The position numbers were made by a program, and so were the translations under genes. Of a DNA stretch of 64,000 nucleotides, positions 8,367 through 16,088 are shown piece by piece. Each line of letters opens with the position of its first letter. Within the stretch, counting starts at the first letter, position 1. The stretch comes from Paraburkholderia tropica (GTDB lineage Bacteria > Pseudomonadota > Gammaproteobacteria > Burkholderiales > Burkholderiaceae): assembly GCF_900109265.1 (NCBI RefSeq), contig NZ_FNZM01000005.1, forward strand, positions 248,001 through 312,000. Reading direction: 5' to 3'. Under the pieces are notes generated by a model. That model was not told the DNA's origin, ran no database searches, and saw only the letters and a list, made by a program, of their open reading frames with translations.

Positions 8367-9556
8367 GCAGCGGTCTCCGGCGTGGCGGGGGCGCGTTTCG
8401 CGCGGGGCTTTCGATCGGCCTTTTCGGGCGATTTCGCGCTCGATTGTGCCGGATCGGCGCGCACTTCGCCCGCGCGCGCTTCCGCATCGAGCAGCGCGGC
8501 CTTGCGCGTGATCCCCCAGCGATAACCCGCGAGCGAGCCGCCCTTCTGCACGACGCGATGACACGGAATCGCCAGCGCCACCGGGTTCGACGCGCAGGCG
8601 CTCGCCACGGCACGCACCGCGCGCGGCGCGCCCAGCGCTTCGGCGATCTGCGTGTAGCTGCGCGTTTCGCCGTAGGGAATGTGCTGGAGCGCATCCCAGA
8701 CGCGCTGCTGGAACGCCGTCGGCGCGACGTCGAGCGGCAGCTCGAAGCGCTCGCGTCGGCCGTGCAAATAGGCGTCGATCTGCGCGACGAAGGGCGCGAG
8801 CGCGGCGACGTCTTCCACGCAGCGTGCGTTTTCGAAGTCGGCGCGCAGGCTGGCCGTGAGCGCGTCGCCGTCGTCGCCGAATGCGATGCGGCAGATGCCT
8901 TTTTCGGTGGCCGCGATCAGCACGCGGCCGAGCGGCGTGGCCGCGTTCGCGAAGCGGATCGTCAGGCCCGCGCCCTTGCGCCGGAACGCCGACGGCTTCA
9001 TGCCCAGCTCGCCCGCCACGCTCTCGTACAGCCGCGACGACGAGTTGAAGCCCGCATCGGCGCTGGCGCGCGTGACGTCGGCGCCCTGAGCCAGCGCGTC
9101 GCGCAGCACGGCGCCGCGGCGCGCGGCCTGATACTGGCGCGGCGACACGCCGAGCACGCGCTTGAACAGGCGCTGCAGGTGGAACGGGCTCAGATGCACG
9201 GCCTCGCCGAGCTGGGCGAGCGTGAGGCGCGATTGCGGATCGGCGTCGAGCGCGTCGCAGGCGCGGCGCACGATGTCCAGCTCGCGCGGCAGGCCGCCGG
9301 GACGGCAACGCTTGCATTCGCGGTAGCCGGCGGCGCGCGCGGCGTCCGCATTGGCGAAAAATTCGACGTTCTCGCGGCGCGGCAGCCGCGACGCGCAGGA
9401 CGGACGGCAGAACACGCCGGTCGTGCGCACGGCGTAGAAGAACTGGCCGTCGGCGCTCGCGTCGCGTGCTGCGACGGCGGCCCAGCGTCCGGCGTCGGCG
9501 TTCGTGTCGACAGGATCCGACGAGGCTTGGCGGTCGGCGTTCGGAATGGCGTTCAT
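8363..9556 (-). CDS. ada: Bifunctional Ada: methyl-sensing activator and O6-methylguanine methyltransferase
   Basis: A 397-residue protein with all three Ada parts. The N-terminal Zn-binding methylphosphotriester acceptor has four cysteines in FCRPSCASR and ECKRC. An AraC-type helix-turn-helix follows (LTLAQLGEAVHLSPFHLQRLFKRVLGV). The C-terminal methyltransferase carries the active-site PCHRV within NPVALAIPCHRVVQ. A Lys/Pro/Ala-rich tail follows the catalytic domain. Methylation of the N-terminal Cys turns the E. coli protein into an activator of ada and alkA, which matches the overlap with alkA here. The start is ATG 9556 with GGGAG seven bases upstream; the frame stays open further but without a binding site. 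Confidence 0.95.
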   Translation of the reverse strand: MNAIPNADRQASSDPVDTNADAGRWAAVAARDASADGQFFYAVRTTGVFCRPSCASRLPRRENVEFFANADAARAAGYRECKRCRPGGLPRELDIVRRACDALDADPQSRLTLAQLGEAVHLSPFHLQRLFKRVLGVSPRQYQAARRGAVLRDALAQGADVTRASADAGFNSSSRLYESVAGELGMKPSAFRRKGAGLTIRFANAATPLGRVLIAATEKGICRIAFGDDGDALTASLRADFENARCVEDVAALAPFVAQIDAYLHGRRERFELPLDVAPTAFQQRVWDALQHIPYGETRSYTQIAEALGAPRAVRAVASACASNPVALAIPCHRVVQKGGSLAGYRWGITRKAALLDAEARAGEVRADPAQSSAKSPEKADRKPRAKRAPATPETAA

Positions 9557-9779
9557 ATGAGGACTCCCGCAGGGTGCGCGTGCTTGACTCGATGGCCTCA
9601 CTGTAAAGGCCGCGCCGCGGTACGGCGTGCCGGATCTTGCGCTGTCGTTCGGGCCCGTGGAATCGCCCGGAACGACGGCCACGCGAGCCTGTTGCGAGCA
9701 CCATTCATGCGCGCCGATGCCCTGTCAATGTGCGACTGCGACAAAATGGCACCATTGCGGGTTTTCCCTTAAAAACTTG

Positions 9780-9808
9780 TTGCGTCGCGTCAGACCGCTG
9801 TGTATAGT
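9780..9808 (+). promoter_or_regulatory. Promoter of the candidate small RNA
   Basis: TTGCGT (9780-9785) and TATAGT (9803-9808) are spaced by 17 bases; the -10 box has five of six consensus bases. A terminator follows about 40 bases later with no reading frame between, so the unit appears to make a short RNA. Confidence 0.5.
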
Positions 9809-9814
9809 GGTTCC

Positions 9815-9875
9815 TGTCTCCTCCATGTCTCCTCCTGATATGGATTAAGCCCGCTCACAGCAGCGGGCTTTTTTT
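9815..9875 (+). ncRNA. Candidate trans-acting small RNA with an anti-Shine-Dalgarno loop
   Basis: The predicted transcript of about 60 bases has two hairpins. The first (9822-9844) has an 8-bp stem including one G-U pair and shows UCCUCCU in a 7-base loop, complementary to Shine-Dalgarno sequences. The second is the terminator. TGTCTCCTCC occurs twice, at 9815-9824 and 9826-9835, so one CUCCUCC is single-stranded upstream and the other sits in the loop. A two-hairpin layout with a CUCC-rich loop is known from several proteobacterial small RNAs that block translation initiation. I cannot name a family. Expression has not been seen; the evidence is promoter, structure and terminator only. Confidence 0.55.
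9848..9875 (+). terminator. Rho-independent terminator of the candidate small RNA
   Basis: AGCCCGCT and AGCGGGCT form a perfect 8-bp stem around the loop CACAGC, followed directly by seven T residues. No protein gene on this strand ends nearby; the closest gene to the left (ada) runs the other way. Confidence 0.85.
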
Positions 9876-10010
9876 CGTCCAGCGTTTTGGGGGCGCATCT
9901 TCTGCGGCCCGGCCGCACGCCTCGCGAGATGACAAGACGTCATTCTCCGCCCAACTTCCCTCCTACACTGCAATGACTTTGTTCGCACACGCCAATCGGC
10001 GGGGACCGTC

Positions 10011-10433
10011 ATGCAGATCCAGATTCGCGAAATCGATCATGTCGTCATTCGCGCCGCCCATCCGGCCGCGATGACGCGCTTTTACTGCGACGTGCTCGGC
10101 TGCCGCGTCGAACGCGAGGAAACGCAGCTCGGACTCGTGCAACTGCGCGCGGGCCGTTCGCTGATCGATCTGGTGTCGATGGGCGGTCCGCTCGATCGCG
10201 AGAAACCGGGCAACGGCGGCGCGACGCCGACGGGCGCGGGCCGCAACATGGATCATCTGTGTCTGCGCGTGGAGCCGTTCGACGGCGCGGCGCTCAAGGC
10301 GCATCTCGCCGCGCTGGGCGCGCGTCCCGGCGACGTGGTCGAGCGCTACGGCGCGGAAGGCTTCGGGCCGTCGCTGTATCTGTTCGATCCCGAGGGGAAC
10401 ATGGTGGAACTGAAAGGGCCGCCGAACGGCTAG
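10011..10433 (+). CDS. VOC-family (glyoxalase/dioxygenase superfamily) protein
   Basis: A 140-residue single-domain vicinal-oxygen-chelate protein. The first beta-alpha-beta module starts with IREIDHVVIRAAHPAAMTRFYCDVLGC, with His10 as the likely metal ligand. The second contains NMDHLCLRVEPFDG and ends with LYLFDPEGNMVELKGP, which supplies the usual Glu ligand. A GGGG stretch stands before the ATG. The family includes glyoxalase I, fosfomycin-resistance enzymes and ring-cleaving dioxygenases; nothing here decides between them. It stands alone between the small RNA unit and the convergent yaeQ gene. Confidence 0.88.
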   Translation: MQIQIREIDHVVIRAAHPAAMTRFYCDVLGCRVEREETQLGLVQLRAGRSLIDLVSMGGPLDREKPGNGGATPTGAGRNMDHLCLRVEPFDGAALKAHLAALGARPGDVVERYGAEGFGPSLYLFDPEGNMVELKGPPNG

Positions 10434-10467
10434 CCCTGGGCGCGTTCAGAAAAAGTAGAACCGGCGC

Positions 10468-11022
10468 TCAGACGTTCTCGGGCGCCTTGAGCACGGTCCA
10501 TTCGACCGCGACCGGCTCGCTCGTCGTGCTGCCGATCCACGCCGCGCCGTCCTGCACCGTGCATTGCAGGCGCATCGTCCGTTCGGCCAGCTTGCCGAGC
10601 GCCGCAGCCACGTCTTCGCCGAGCGACCAGACAGTGACGTTGCGCAGCCGTTCGACCTTGCCGCGCACGCCTTGCCACCAGATATCCGAGGTGCGGCCGC
10701 CGTAGGCGATCACGATTACCTCGTCCGCGCGCCCCGCCGCCTTGGCGATGCGGCGCTCGTCGGGCTGGCCGACTTCGATCCACGTCTGGATTGCGCCCGT
10801 GTAGTCCTTGCTCCACAGATCGGGCTCGTCGGTGTCCGACAGGCCCTTGCAGAATTCGAGACGCTCGCCCGCGAACAACGCGAAGGCGGTGATGCGCACC
10901 ATCATCCGCTCATTGGTTTCCGACGGATGGCAGGCGATCGTCAGCGCATGGTCGGCATAGTAGTGCCGGTCCATGTCCGCGATCTGAAGCTCTGCCTTGA
11001 AGATGGTCGATTTAAGTGCCAT
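10468..11022 (-). CDS. yaeQ: YaeQ-family protein
   Basis: A 184-residue protein. The start MALKSTIFKAELQIADMDRHYYADHALTIA and the segments ERMMVRITAFALFA, LSDTDEPDLWSKDYTG and WIEVGQPDERRIAKA are typical of YaeQ, which has a PD-(D/E)XK nuclease-like fold (family knowledge). The Asp-Glu-Pro-Asp and IEVGQPDE stretches hold the likely acidic site. E. coli YaeQ was first noted as a multicopy suppressor linked to RfaH-dependent expression; its biochemical role is not settled. I chose ATG 11022, preceded by GGGGCGGAAAT. The frame extends upstream, but that part looks non-coding and contains a short direct repeat CTGTCAGT. Confidence 0.9.
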   Translation of the reverse strand: MALKSTIFKAELQIADMDRHYYADHALTIACHPSETNERMMVRITAFALFAGERLEFCKGLSDTDEPDLWSKDYTGAIQTWIEVGQPDERRIAKAAGRADEVIVIAYGGRTSDIWWQGVRGKVERLRNVTVWSLGEDVAAALGKLAERTMRLQCTVQDGAAWIGSTTSEPVAVEWTVLKAPENV

Positions 11023-11306
11023 GCCGATTTCCGCCCCTCGATACCCGCCGCTGTCAGTTGTGCTGTCAGTCGTGCAACGTGCTGCGTCGCGGCGTAAAAG
11101 CCGCACATGATAGCGAGTTTCCAGCACGGGCTGTGCCGGTTTCATCAGACGGCGACGCAAGTCGAGCGCCGGTCATGTCGATGATCGGAAGCGAAAATGA
11201 CGCGGCGATGAAGGGGGCAAAACAGGAAGCTCAAGCCGACAATCGTGACGCGCAAGCGTACGCACACACCGCGCGCCGGCGGTGAGCGCGCGTCTTGCGG
11301 CTGGGC

Positions 11307-11684
11307 TTATTGCTTGATGGAGCGGTCGCTGGTCCAGAGGCCCTGGTCGTCGGCGTTCGCGGCGTTCACGAACTCGACGTCGTGGCCCACCACGCGCACC
11401 ACGCGATACGACTGGTTCTCGGGCGTCGAGAGGCAGCGGAAATCGGCGAAATATTCCTGCATCTGCTGATGCTCGCCCGCCTGCTCGTGCTGGGAGACGG
11501 CGTCGAGCTTGTCCCTGGAGAGGCAGCCGTAGGAGCCGGGTTTGAGCTGCACGGTCTGTTGCGGCTTGACCGAGACCGCTTGCGCCTCTTGCGCCTCTTG
11601 TGCCTCTTGCGCCGATGCCACGCCAACGAGACTCGCCGAGCAGACGGCAAGAACGGCCACGGCGGTTGCGGATAGCCTTCGCAT
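11307..11684 (-). CDS. Small secreted protein of unknown function
   Basis: A 125-residue protein with a signal peptide (LSATAVAVLAVCSASLVGVASAQE) whose likely cleavage is after SAQ or ASA. The mature part starts with a short repeat EAQ three times, encoded by a 9-base tandem repeat at 11581-11607. It then contains KPGSYGCLSRDKLDAVSQHEQAG and FADFRCLSTPENQ with two cysteines, probably one disulphide. A perfect AGGAGG lies ahead of the ATG. I do not recognise a family. It is a single gene, read toward yaeQ on the same strand but about 285 bases away, so probably transcribed on its own. Confidence 0.8.
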   Translation of the reverse strand: MRRLSATAVAVLAVCSASLVGVASAQEAQEAQEAQAVSVKPQQTVQLKPGSYGCLSRDKLDAVSQHEQAGEHQQMQEYFADFRCLSTPENQSYRVVRVVGHDVEFVNAANADDQGLWTSDRSIKQ

Positions 11685-12054
11685 GGTTCTGCCTCCTCGG
11701 CGGGTGGGTTGTCTTCGGTTAGCTATGTATTTAACGGCCACGATCGACCCGCATTTTTCAATGTAGAAGAGCGCGAATAGAGTGCAAGAACAACTTGTGT
11801 GCGGGCGCAACAGGCGTTGTCACCGGCCTGGTCGCACGATGCTTGCGCAAGCGCCGATGCGGCGTGCGAGCATGATGCCGCGCCGCACATAAGGAAGCGT
11901 CGCGCCGCCTTCATCGCGCGCCCGACAATTCGCAGGCCGCAGAATAAAAACGATGCCAGGCATGCCGTCGCCGCCCTTTTCCAGACCGCATCAAACCGAC
12001 TTGCGCGCACGCCGTCTTCGTGGATAAATCGGGCATCCCTTTTGGAGAAATTCC

Positions 12055-12681
12055 ATGACTCTCGCTCACTGGCTGCCGTTCGCGATCGCCTCGGCCATCC
12101 TCGTCGCCATTCCCGGGCCGACCGTGCTGCTCGTCGTTTCCTACGCGCTCGGTCACGGCCGCCGCTATGCGCTGGCCACCACCGCGGGCGTCGCGCTCGG
12201 CGACTTCACGGCGATGACGGCGTCCATGCTCGGCCTCGGCGTGATTCTGGCGGCTTCCGCCACGCTGTTTTCGGCGCTCAAGTGGGTCGGCGCCGCGTAC
12301 CTGATCTATCTGGGCATCAAGCTCTGGCGCGCGCCCATCGCGAACCCCGAAGCGCCCGACACCAGCGAAACCCGCACCGGGCGCATCTTCGCGCACGCGT
12401 TTGCCGTCACCGCGCTGAACCCCAAGAGCATCATTTTCTTCGTCGCGTTCGTGCCGCAGTTCATCGATCCGCATATGCGCGCGCTGCCGCAGATCGTCGT
12501 TTTCGAGGCGACGTTCCTCGTGCTCGCCACGCTCAATGCCTTCGGTTACGCGCTGCTGGCCGCCGCGGCGCGCAAGGCCGTGCGCAGCCCGCGCGTGCAG
12601 CGGGCGGTCAATCGCACGGGTGGGTCGCTATTGATCGGCGCGGGTCTGTTCGCCGCCGTCTGGAAGAGGTCGGCGGCTTGA
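12055..12681 (+). CDS. LysE/RhtB-family amino acid exporter
   Basis: A 208-residue inner-membrane protein with about six helices. The N-terminal family signature is IASAILVAIPGPTVLLVVSYALGHGRR. VGAAYLIYLGIKLWR lies in helix 3, and ALNPKSIIFFVAFVPQFI is the conserved NPK segment. Members export amino acids or related small molecules such as homoserine lactone, threonine, lysine or arginine; the substrate cannot be told from sequence. The start ATG has TTGGAGAAATTCC just before it. No close partner gene is seen. A second family member lies at 47769-48416. Confidence 0.92.
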   Translation: MTLAHWLPFAIASAILVAIPGPTVLLVVSYALGHGRRYALATTAGVALGDFTAMTASMLGLGVILAASATLFSALKWVGAAYLIYLGIKLWRAPIANPEAPDTSETRTGRIFAHAFAVTALNPKSIIFFVAFVPQFIDPHMRALPQIVVFEATFLVLATLNAFGYALLAAAARKAVRSPRVQRAVNRTGGSLLIGAGLFAAVWKRSAA

Positions 12682-12887
12682 TTAGTGGCGGATTCGGCAG
12701 CGGAATCGGCGTGCGCGCGGTCGATTTGCTCGGTGTTTTCCCGGCTTGCGAGGGCGGGCACGCGCGCTGCTCAAGCGCTTGCGTACGGCGGATCACGTTT
12801 GTTTCTGAATAAGTAGTCGTCCGGCGTGCAAACTGTAGCGTTCCAGCTACAATGCAATTGCTACCGCTTGACAGCCAGGAGGTAATC

Positions 12888-13049
12888 GTGATCGAGCACG
12901 TAATACTGGGCGCGTTTCTGGTCATCCCCCTCGTCATTGTCGTTTTCCTCTTCTCGGACGAGATTCTCGAGGAGCACCGGCAGCGAGTCCTCGCCGGGGA
13001 TCATCACATCGACTGGCGTCATCCGTTACGCAGCATTCTTCATCATTGA
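12888..13049 (+). CDS. Small single-span membrane protein
   Basis: A 53-residue protein. The start is GTG 12888, five bases after a perfect AGGAGG, giving the N-terminus MIEHVILGAF. A hydrophobic span LGAFLVIPLVIVVFLF is followed by a charged tail DEILEEHRQRVLAGDHHIDW rich in His. An earlier ATG in frame at 12852 would place the ribosome binding site inside the gene and is rejected. TACAAT lies about 30 bases upstream as a possible -10 element. A GC-rich 12-bp hairpin follows the stop. No family is recognised. Confidence 0.7.
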   Translation: MIEHVILGAFLVIPLVIVVFLFSDEILEEHRQRVLAGDHHIDWRHPLRSILHH

Positions 13050-13062
13050 CGAAGCACGCTGC

Positions 13063-13095
13063 CGTTCCGCCCGGGCCAAGGGTCCGGGCGGAACG
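13063..13095 (+). terminator. GC-rich hairpin after the small membrane protein gene
   Basis: CGTTCCGCCCGG pairs perfectly with the copy ending at 13095 around a 9-base loop. There is no T-run, so its strength as a terminator is uncertain. Confidence 0.45.
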
Positions 13096-13280
13096 CATCC
13101 GTCTGCTGGCGGGCGCGCCGTCTCTTGCGCGGGCTCTTGCGCAGTCTCCCGGTGAGCGCGGTCACTGATCGCGTTAATTCATCATCCGCGTAATTAGTCG
13201 TTACCCTTTGCTGCACCTGTATCCGCGTATCAGGGCCACAATCGCTTGCATGTTTTCATACAGTTCTCGAGGAGAACGAC

Positions 13281-13640
13281 ATGCGTAAGATTGCTGCTGT
13301 ATTGGTGCTGGCGGGTTGCGTGGTGGCGGCAGGTCCGGCCAGCGCCCATGATCGAGGTGGCGACGTGGTAGGCGCGCTCGTGGGCGGCGCGCTGATCGGC
13401 GCCGTGGTGGGTGCGGCTGTCAGCGGTCCGGCTGTCTATCAGGCGCCGCCGGTTTATGCCGAGCCGGCTCCGGTCGTGGCCGCGCCCGTGTACGCCGAGC
13501 CCGCACCGGTTTATGCCGCAGCGCCCGCGCCGGGCGGGTGCTACGACCAGTATTCGGGCCGCTACGTGCCCTGCGGCCCGCCGCAACCGGCGCCGCCCCC
13601 GCCGCCGTATGGCGCGTATGAGCAGCAGCCGGGCTGGTAA
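13281..13640 (+). CDS. Small secreted Gly/Pro-rich envelope protein
   Basis: A 119-residue protein with a signal peptide (MRKIAAVLVLAGCVVAAGPASA), a glycine-zipper-like stretch (VVGALVGGALIGAVVGAAVSG) that could insert in a membrane, and a Pro-rich tail with the repeat VYAEPAPV. One Cys pair lies in GCYDQYSGRYVPCGPP. GAGGAGAAC stands before the ATG. The pattern resembles small glycine-zipper outer-membrane or surface proteins common in Burkholderia. The role is unknown. A hairpin after the gene separates it from the convergent protease gene. Confidence 0.78.
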   Translation: MRKIAAVLVLAGCVVAAGPASAHDRGGDVVGALVGGALIGAVVGAAVSGPAVYQAPPVYAEPAPVVAAPVYAEPAPVYAAAPAPGGCYDQYSGRYVPCGPPQPAPPPPPYGAYEQQPGW

Positions 13641-13671
13641 GCACGGTTTAAGCACGGTTCTGTCGATCGAA

Positions 13672-13703
13672 GCGGCCGCGCTCCGGTTTCCCGGAGGCGG
13701 CCG
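13672..13703. terminator. Hairpin between convergent genes
   Basis: CGGCCG plus CTCCGG on the left pair with CCGGAG and CGGCCG on the right around TTTC, with a small interior mismatch. It lies between the secreted-protein gene and the convergent protease gene and could end transcription from either side. The T content on both sides is low. Confidence 0.45.
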
Positions 13704-13744
13704 TTAGTCTTATGGGCGCGCGCTTTTGTGCGCCGCGACCACTT

Positions 13745-14767
13745 TCAGGACGTCTGCTCCACGGGCGTGATCTGCAGATTCAACTTCTGCGTCAAACGGA
13801 TCACCGTGAATTCGACGACGCGATCGATACGCGAGGCGTCCAGCAGCCGTTGCAGCGCGTCGATGCTGTCCACGGGCAGGCCGTCGATCGCCACGATGGT
13901 GTCGTCCGCGCGCAGACCGCCTTGCGCCGCCGGACTGCCCTTCGCGCTCTCCATCACGCGCACGCCGGTCGTCGTCGCCAGTTCGAAATAACGCTGCACC
14001 TTGCGCGCGATCGGCACATTGGTCCCGGCGATGCCGACGTAGGCGCGGCGCACGCGTCCGTGCATGAACAACTGCGTGATGACCCACTTCGCCGTATCGA
14101 TCGCCGTCGAAAAACAGATCGCCTGCGCGCCCGGAATGATCGCCGTGTTCACGCCGATCACCTGGCCCGCCGAATTGACGAGCGGGCCGCCCGAGTTGCC
14201 CGGATTGAGCGCCGCGTCGGTCTGGATGACGTCGTAGATCATGCGTCCGGAGGCCGAGCGCAGCGAACGTCCGAGCGCCGACACCACGCCCGTCGTAACC
14301 GTCTGCGCGAGTCCGAGCGGACTGCCGACGGCAATCGCGATCTGTCCGACGCGCAGTTTCGCCGATTCGCCGAGCGTGGCGTGCGGCAAGGCCTCGGACG
14401 CGCCGATACGCAGCACGGCGAGGTCGGTGCTCGGGTCGTCGCCGATCAAGTCGGCGTCGTGCGTCGAACCGTCGGCGAGCGTGACGCGCAGCGCGTTCGC
14501 GCCGTGCACGACGTGGCTGTTGGTGAGCAGATAACCGTCGGGCGTGAACAGAAAGCCCGAGCCGGTGCCGCCGCGCGCGGCAGCCTGGCCGCTCGGGCGA
14601 TGCTCGACGGCAATATGGGCGACGGCGTGCTGCACGCGTTCGAGCGCCCCGATGACAGTGTGCGAATAGGCGTCGAGAATCGCGTCGTCGCCGGGCGCGC
14701 GCACGTGAGCGCCGTCGGGCGAGAGATCCCGGGCCAGATCGTCGATGAAGGCAGGTCGGCTTCCCAC
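13745..14767 (-). CDS. HtrA/DegP-like S1C serine protease with one PDZ domain
   Basis: A 340-residue trypsin-like protease. The triad is visible: His in LLTNSHVV, Asp in DPSTDLAVLRIG and Ser in LNPGNSGGPLVNS. A single PDZ domain follows (VRVMESAKGSPAAQGGLRADDTIVAIDGLPVDS). The N-terminus MGSRPAFIDDLARDLSPDG is hydrophilic, and no signal peptide or membrane anchor is visible from this start or from any earlier in-frame start. That is unusual, since DegP, DegQ and DegS act in the periplasm. It could be a cytoplasmic S1C protease, or the true start could lie elsewhere. It ends convergently with the secreted-protein gene on the other strand. Confidence 0.9.
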   Translation of the reverse strand: MGSRPAFIDDLARDLSPDGAHVRAPGDDAILDAYSHTVIGALERVQHAVAHIAVEHRPSGQAAARGGTGSGFLFTPDGYLLTNSHVVHGANALRVTLADGSTHDADLIGDDPSTDLAVLRIGASEALPHATLGESAKLRVGQIAIAVGSPLGLAQTVTTGVVSALGRSLRSASGRMIYDVIQTDAALNPGNSGGPLVNSAGQVIGVNTAIIPGAQAICFSTAIDTAKWVITQLFMHGRVRRAYVGIAGTNVPIARKVQRYFELATTTGVRVMESAKGSPAAQGGLRADDTIVAIDGLPVDSIDALQRLLDASRIDRVVEFTVIRLTQKLNLQITPVEQTS

Positions 14768-14929
14768 GATCGGTGTTCTCCGATGAAAGTGGGCCCTACA
14801 TGCAGGGAGGCCGGCGAGATTTCAAGATGGTTTCGTCAGCGAGGAACGCGCTGGATAAAGGGACATACCGCACGGCGGGAACGCGGAATCCGTGGATGGT
14901 TAACGATTGTCAGATCGGACTCGCGGCCA

Positions 14930-14958
14930 TTGAAGCGGCCGGAATCAGCCGTGACAAT
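14930..14958 (+). promoter_or_regulatory. Weak promoter-like pair before an orphan terminator
   Basis: TTGAAG and GACAAT are spaced by 17 bases, each with four of six consensus bases. The pair lies in the 459-base gap 14768-15226, which has no convincing gene. A good terminator follows about 55 bases later, so a short transcript is possible. Confidence 0.25.
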
Positions 14959-15012
14959 GGTTCGGCGGCGACGTCCCCTCGGCGCCGTGTTGTCAGTAGT
15001 GGCAAGCTCTTC

Positions 15013-15039
15013 GCCGCGGCCCCTGCCGCGGCTTTTTTT
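15013..15039 (+). terminator. Orphan rho-independent terminator
   Basis: GCCGCGG and CCGCGGC form a 7-bp stem around CCCCTG, followed by seven T residues. No gene on the plus strand ends in front of it: the preceding gene runs leftward. It may end a short unannotated RNA. Confidence 0.7.
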
Positions 15040-15111
15040 GTCCGCGCGAATTGAAGCGTGCATTCAAAAGCCGTCGCGCACGGCGTCCGCACGATGCTGC
15101 GGAATCCTTAG

Positions 15112-15140
15112 AAAGAAAGAAGCCCGCGCGAAGGCGGGCT
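15112..15140 (-). terminator. Terminator of the small gene at 15227-15439
   Basis: Read on the minus strand, AGCCCGC pairs with GCGGGCT across a 6-base loop and is followed by TCTTTCTTTC, a discontinuous U-tract. Confidence 0.55.
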
Positions 15141-15226
15141 AATCCATGCTCGGGTTACATGGCGAGGTAAATCGGCGGGACGTGCCGCTTGTCCGAATGC
15201 GGCATCGACCGGGACGACCAGACCGT

Positions 15227-15439
15227 TCAGGCGGCAGCGTGCGCTTGCAGGCGCTCGAGTTGCGTCATGAGCGAGTCGATCGTACGAAACTGGGCGTGGG
15301 AGAGTTGTGCCGTATCGAGCAGATTCGAGAGGCGCTTATGCCAGTACTCGAATGTGAGAATGGGTATCGCGCCCTCAGTCAGCAGCGACGGCACCATAAC
15401 GCGCATGATGTGCGCAATTTCCTGATCGATGAACTTCAC
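15227..15439 (-). CDS. Small protein paralogous to the one at 31504-31785
   Basis: A 70-residue protein that starts with GTG 15439 after GGGGGCAGAAAC, giving MKFIDQEIAHIMRVM. It shares with the product of 31504-31785 the pattern (F)x(D/E)QEIAHIxRVMxxSL, then PI, YWxKRL, LLxxxxLSHxQ and TxDxLxxQL. Both are soluble, probably helical, and end shortly after the last motif here. The family is not one I can name; small conserved Burkholderia proteins of this kind are uncharacterised. It is a single gene with its own terminator. Confidence 0.72.
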   Translation of the reverse strand: MKFIDQEIAHIMRVMVPSLLTEGAIPILTFEYWHKRLSNLLDTAQLSHAQFRTIDSLMTQLERLQAHAAA

Positions 15440-15700
15440 GTTTCTGCCCCCGGAAATCGTCGAAATCTCATTAACTGGATCTCGTGTAAGCACTGTAATT
15501 CGCCACTAAGAGGTGTATAGCTATCACATCTGATAGGGCGCTGGGAGGACGTGCCCGCTCCCGACGCGAAGCCTTGTCAGGCGGGCGTTTCAGCCATCCT
15601 GCCGTTCGGTTGACAGGCGCGGATCGGGGGACATCCTGGTGTTGCGTGCACGCCGTACACGCGCATTTCGCGGGATTTTCACGCGGTTCTACGGGAGTGC

Positions 15701-15901
15701 TTAATGTCGCCAGCCGCGCCCGTAATAGCCGCCGAAGCCGACGCCGACATCGACCGTAGGCGCCGCGTAATAGCCCGGCGCGTAGCCGTAACCGTAAGCC
15801 GGTGCGGGCGCGTAGGCATACGGCGGCGCCACGACACAACCCGTGAGGCTGGCCAACCCGGCGGCCAGTGCAATCGCGCAAAAGAGTTTGATCGTCTTCA
15901 T
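15701..15901 (-). CDS. Small Gly/Tyr-rich lipoprotein
   Basis: A 66-residue protein starting at ATG 15901 with AGGAGAAAACG before it. The signal peptide MKTIKLFCAIALAAGLASLTGC ends in a lipobox, so the Cys is probably lipidated. The mature part is almost all Ala, Pro, Tyr and Gly (PAYGYGYAPGYYAAP, then VGFGGYYGRGWRH). Such proteins are common in Burkholderia envelopes; the function is unknown. Confidence 0.75.
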   Translation of the reverse strand: MKTIKLFCAIALAAGLASLTGCVVAPPYAYAPAPAYGYGYAPGYYAAPTVDVGVGFGGYYGRGWRH

Positions 15902-16088
15902 CGTTTTCTCCTGATGCACGTATTGTCGGCGTGCATTTCGTTTGAAAACGAAACGATGTGTGACGATGGATTACCGCGCACAGGCGGCGCGGCGTCGGCG
16001 CGCGGGACGTGTTGCGAATCCTTACGTTTATGCGGAATTCGCAATCGTGGTCGGGCGATGAAAGCGCGCAGGCGCGCTATTTCACGCC

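Noticed and set aside
7356..9704. One long frame joining upstream noise to AlkA
   Set aside because: Its first 440 codons are the out-of-frame reading of ada; only the last part (from TTG 8366) is AlkA.
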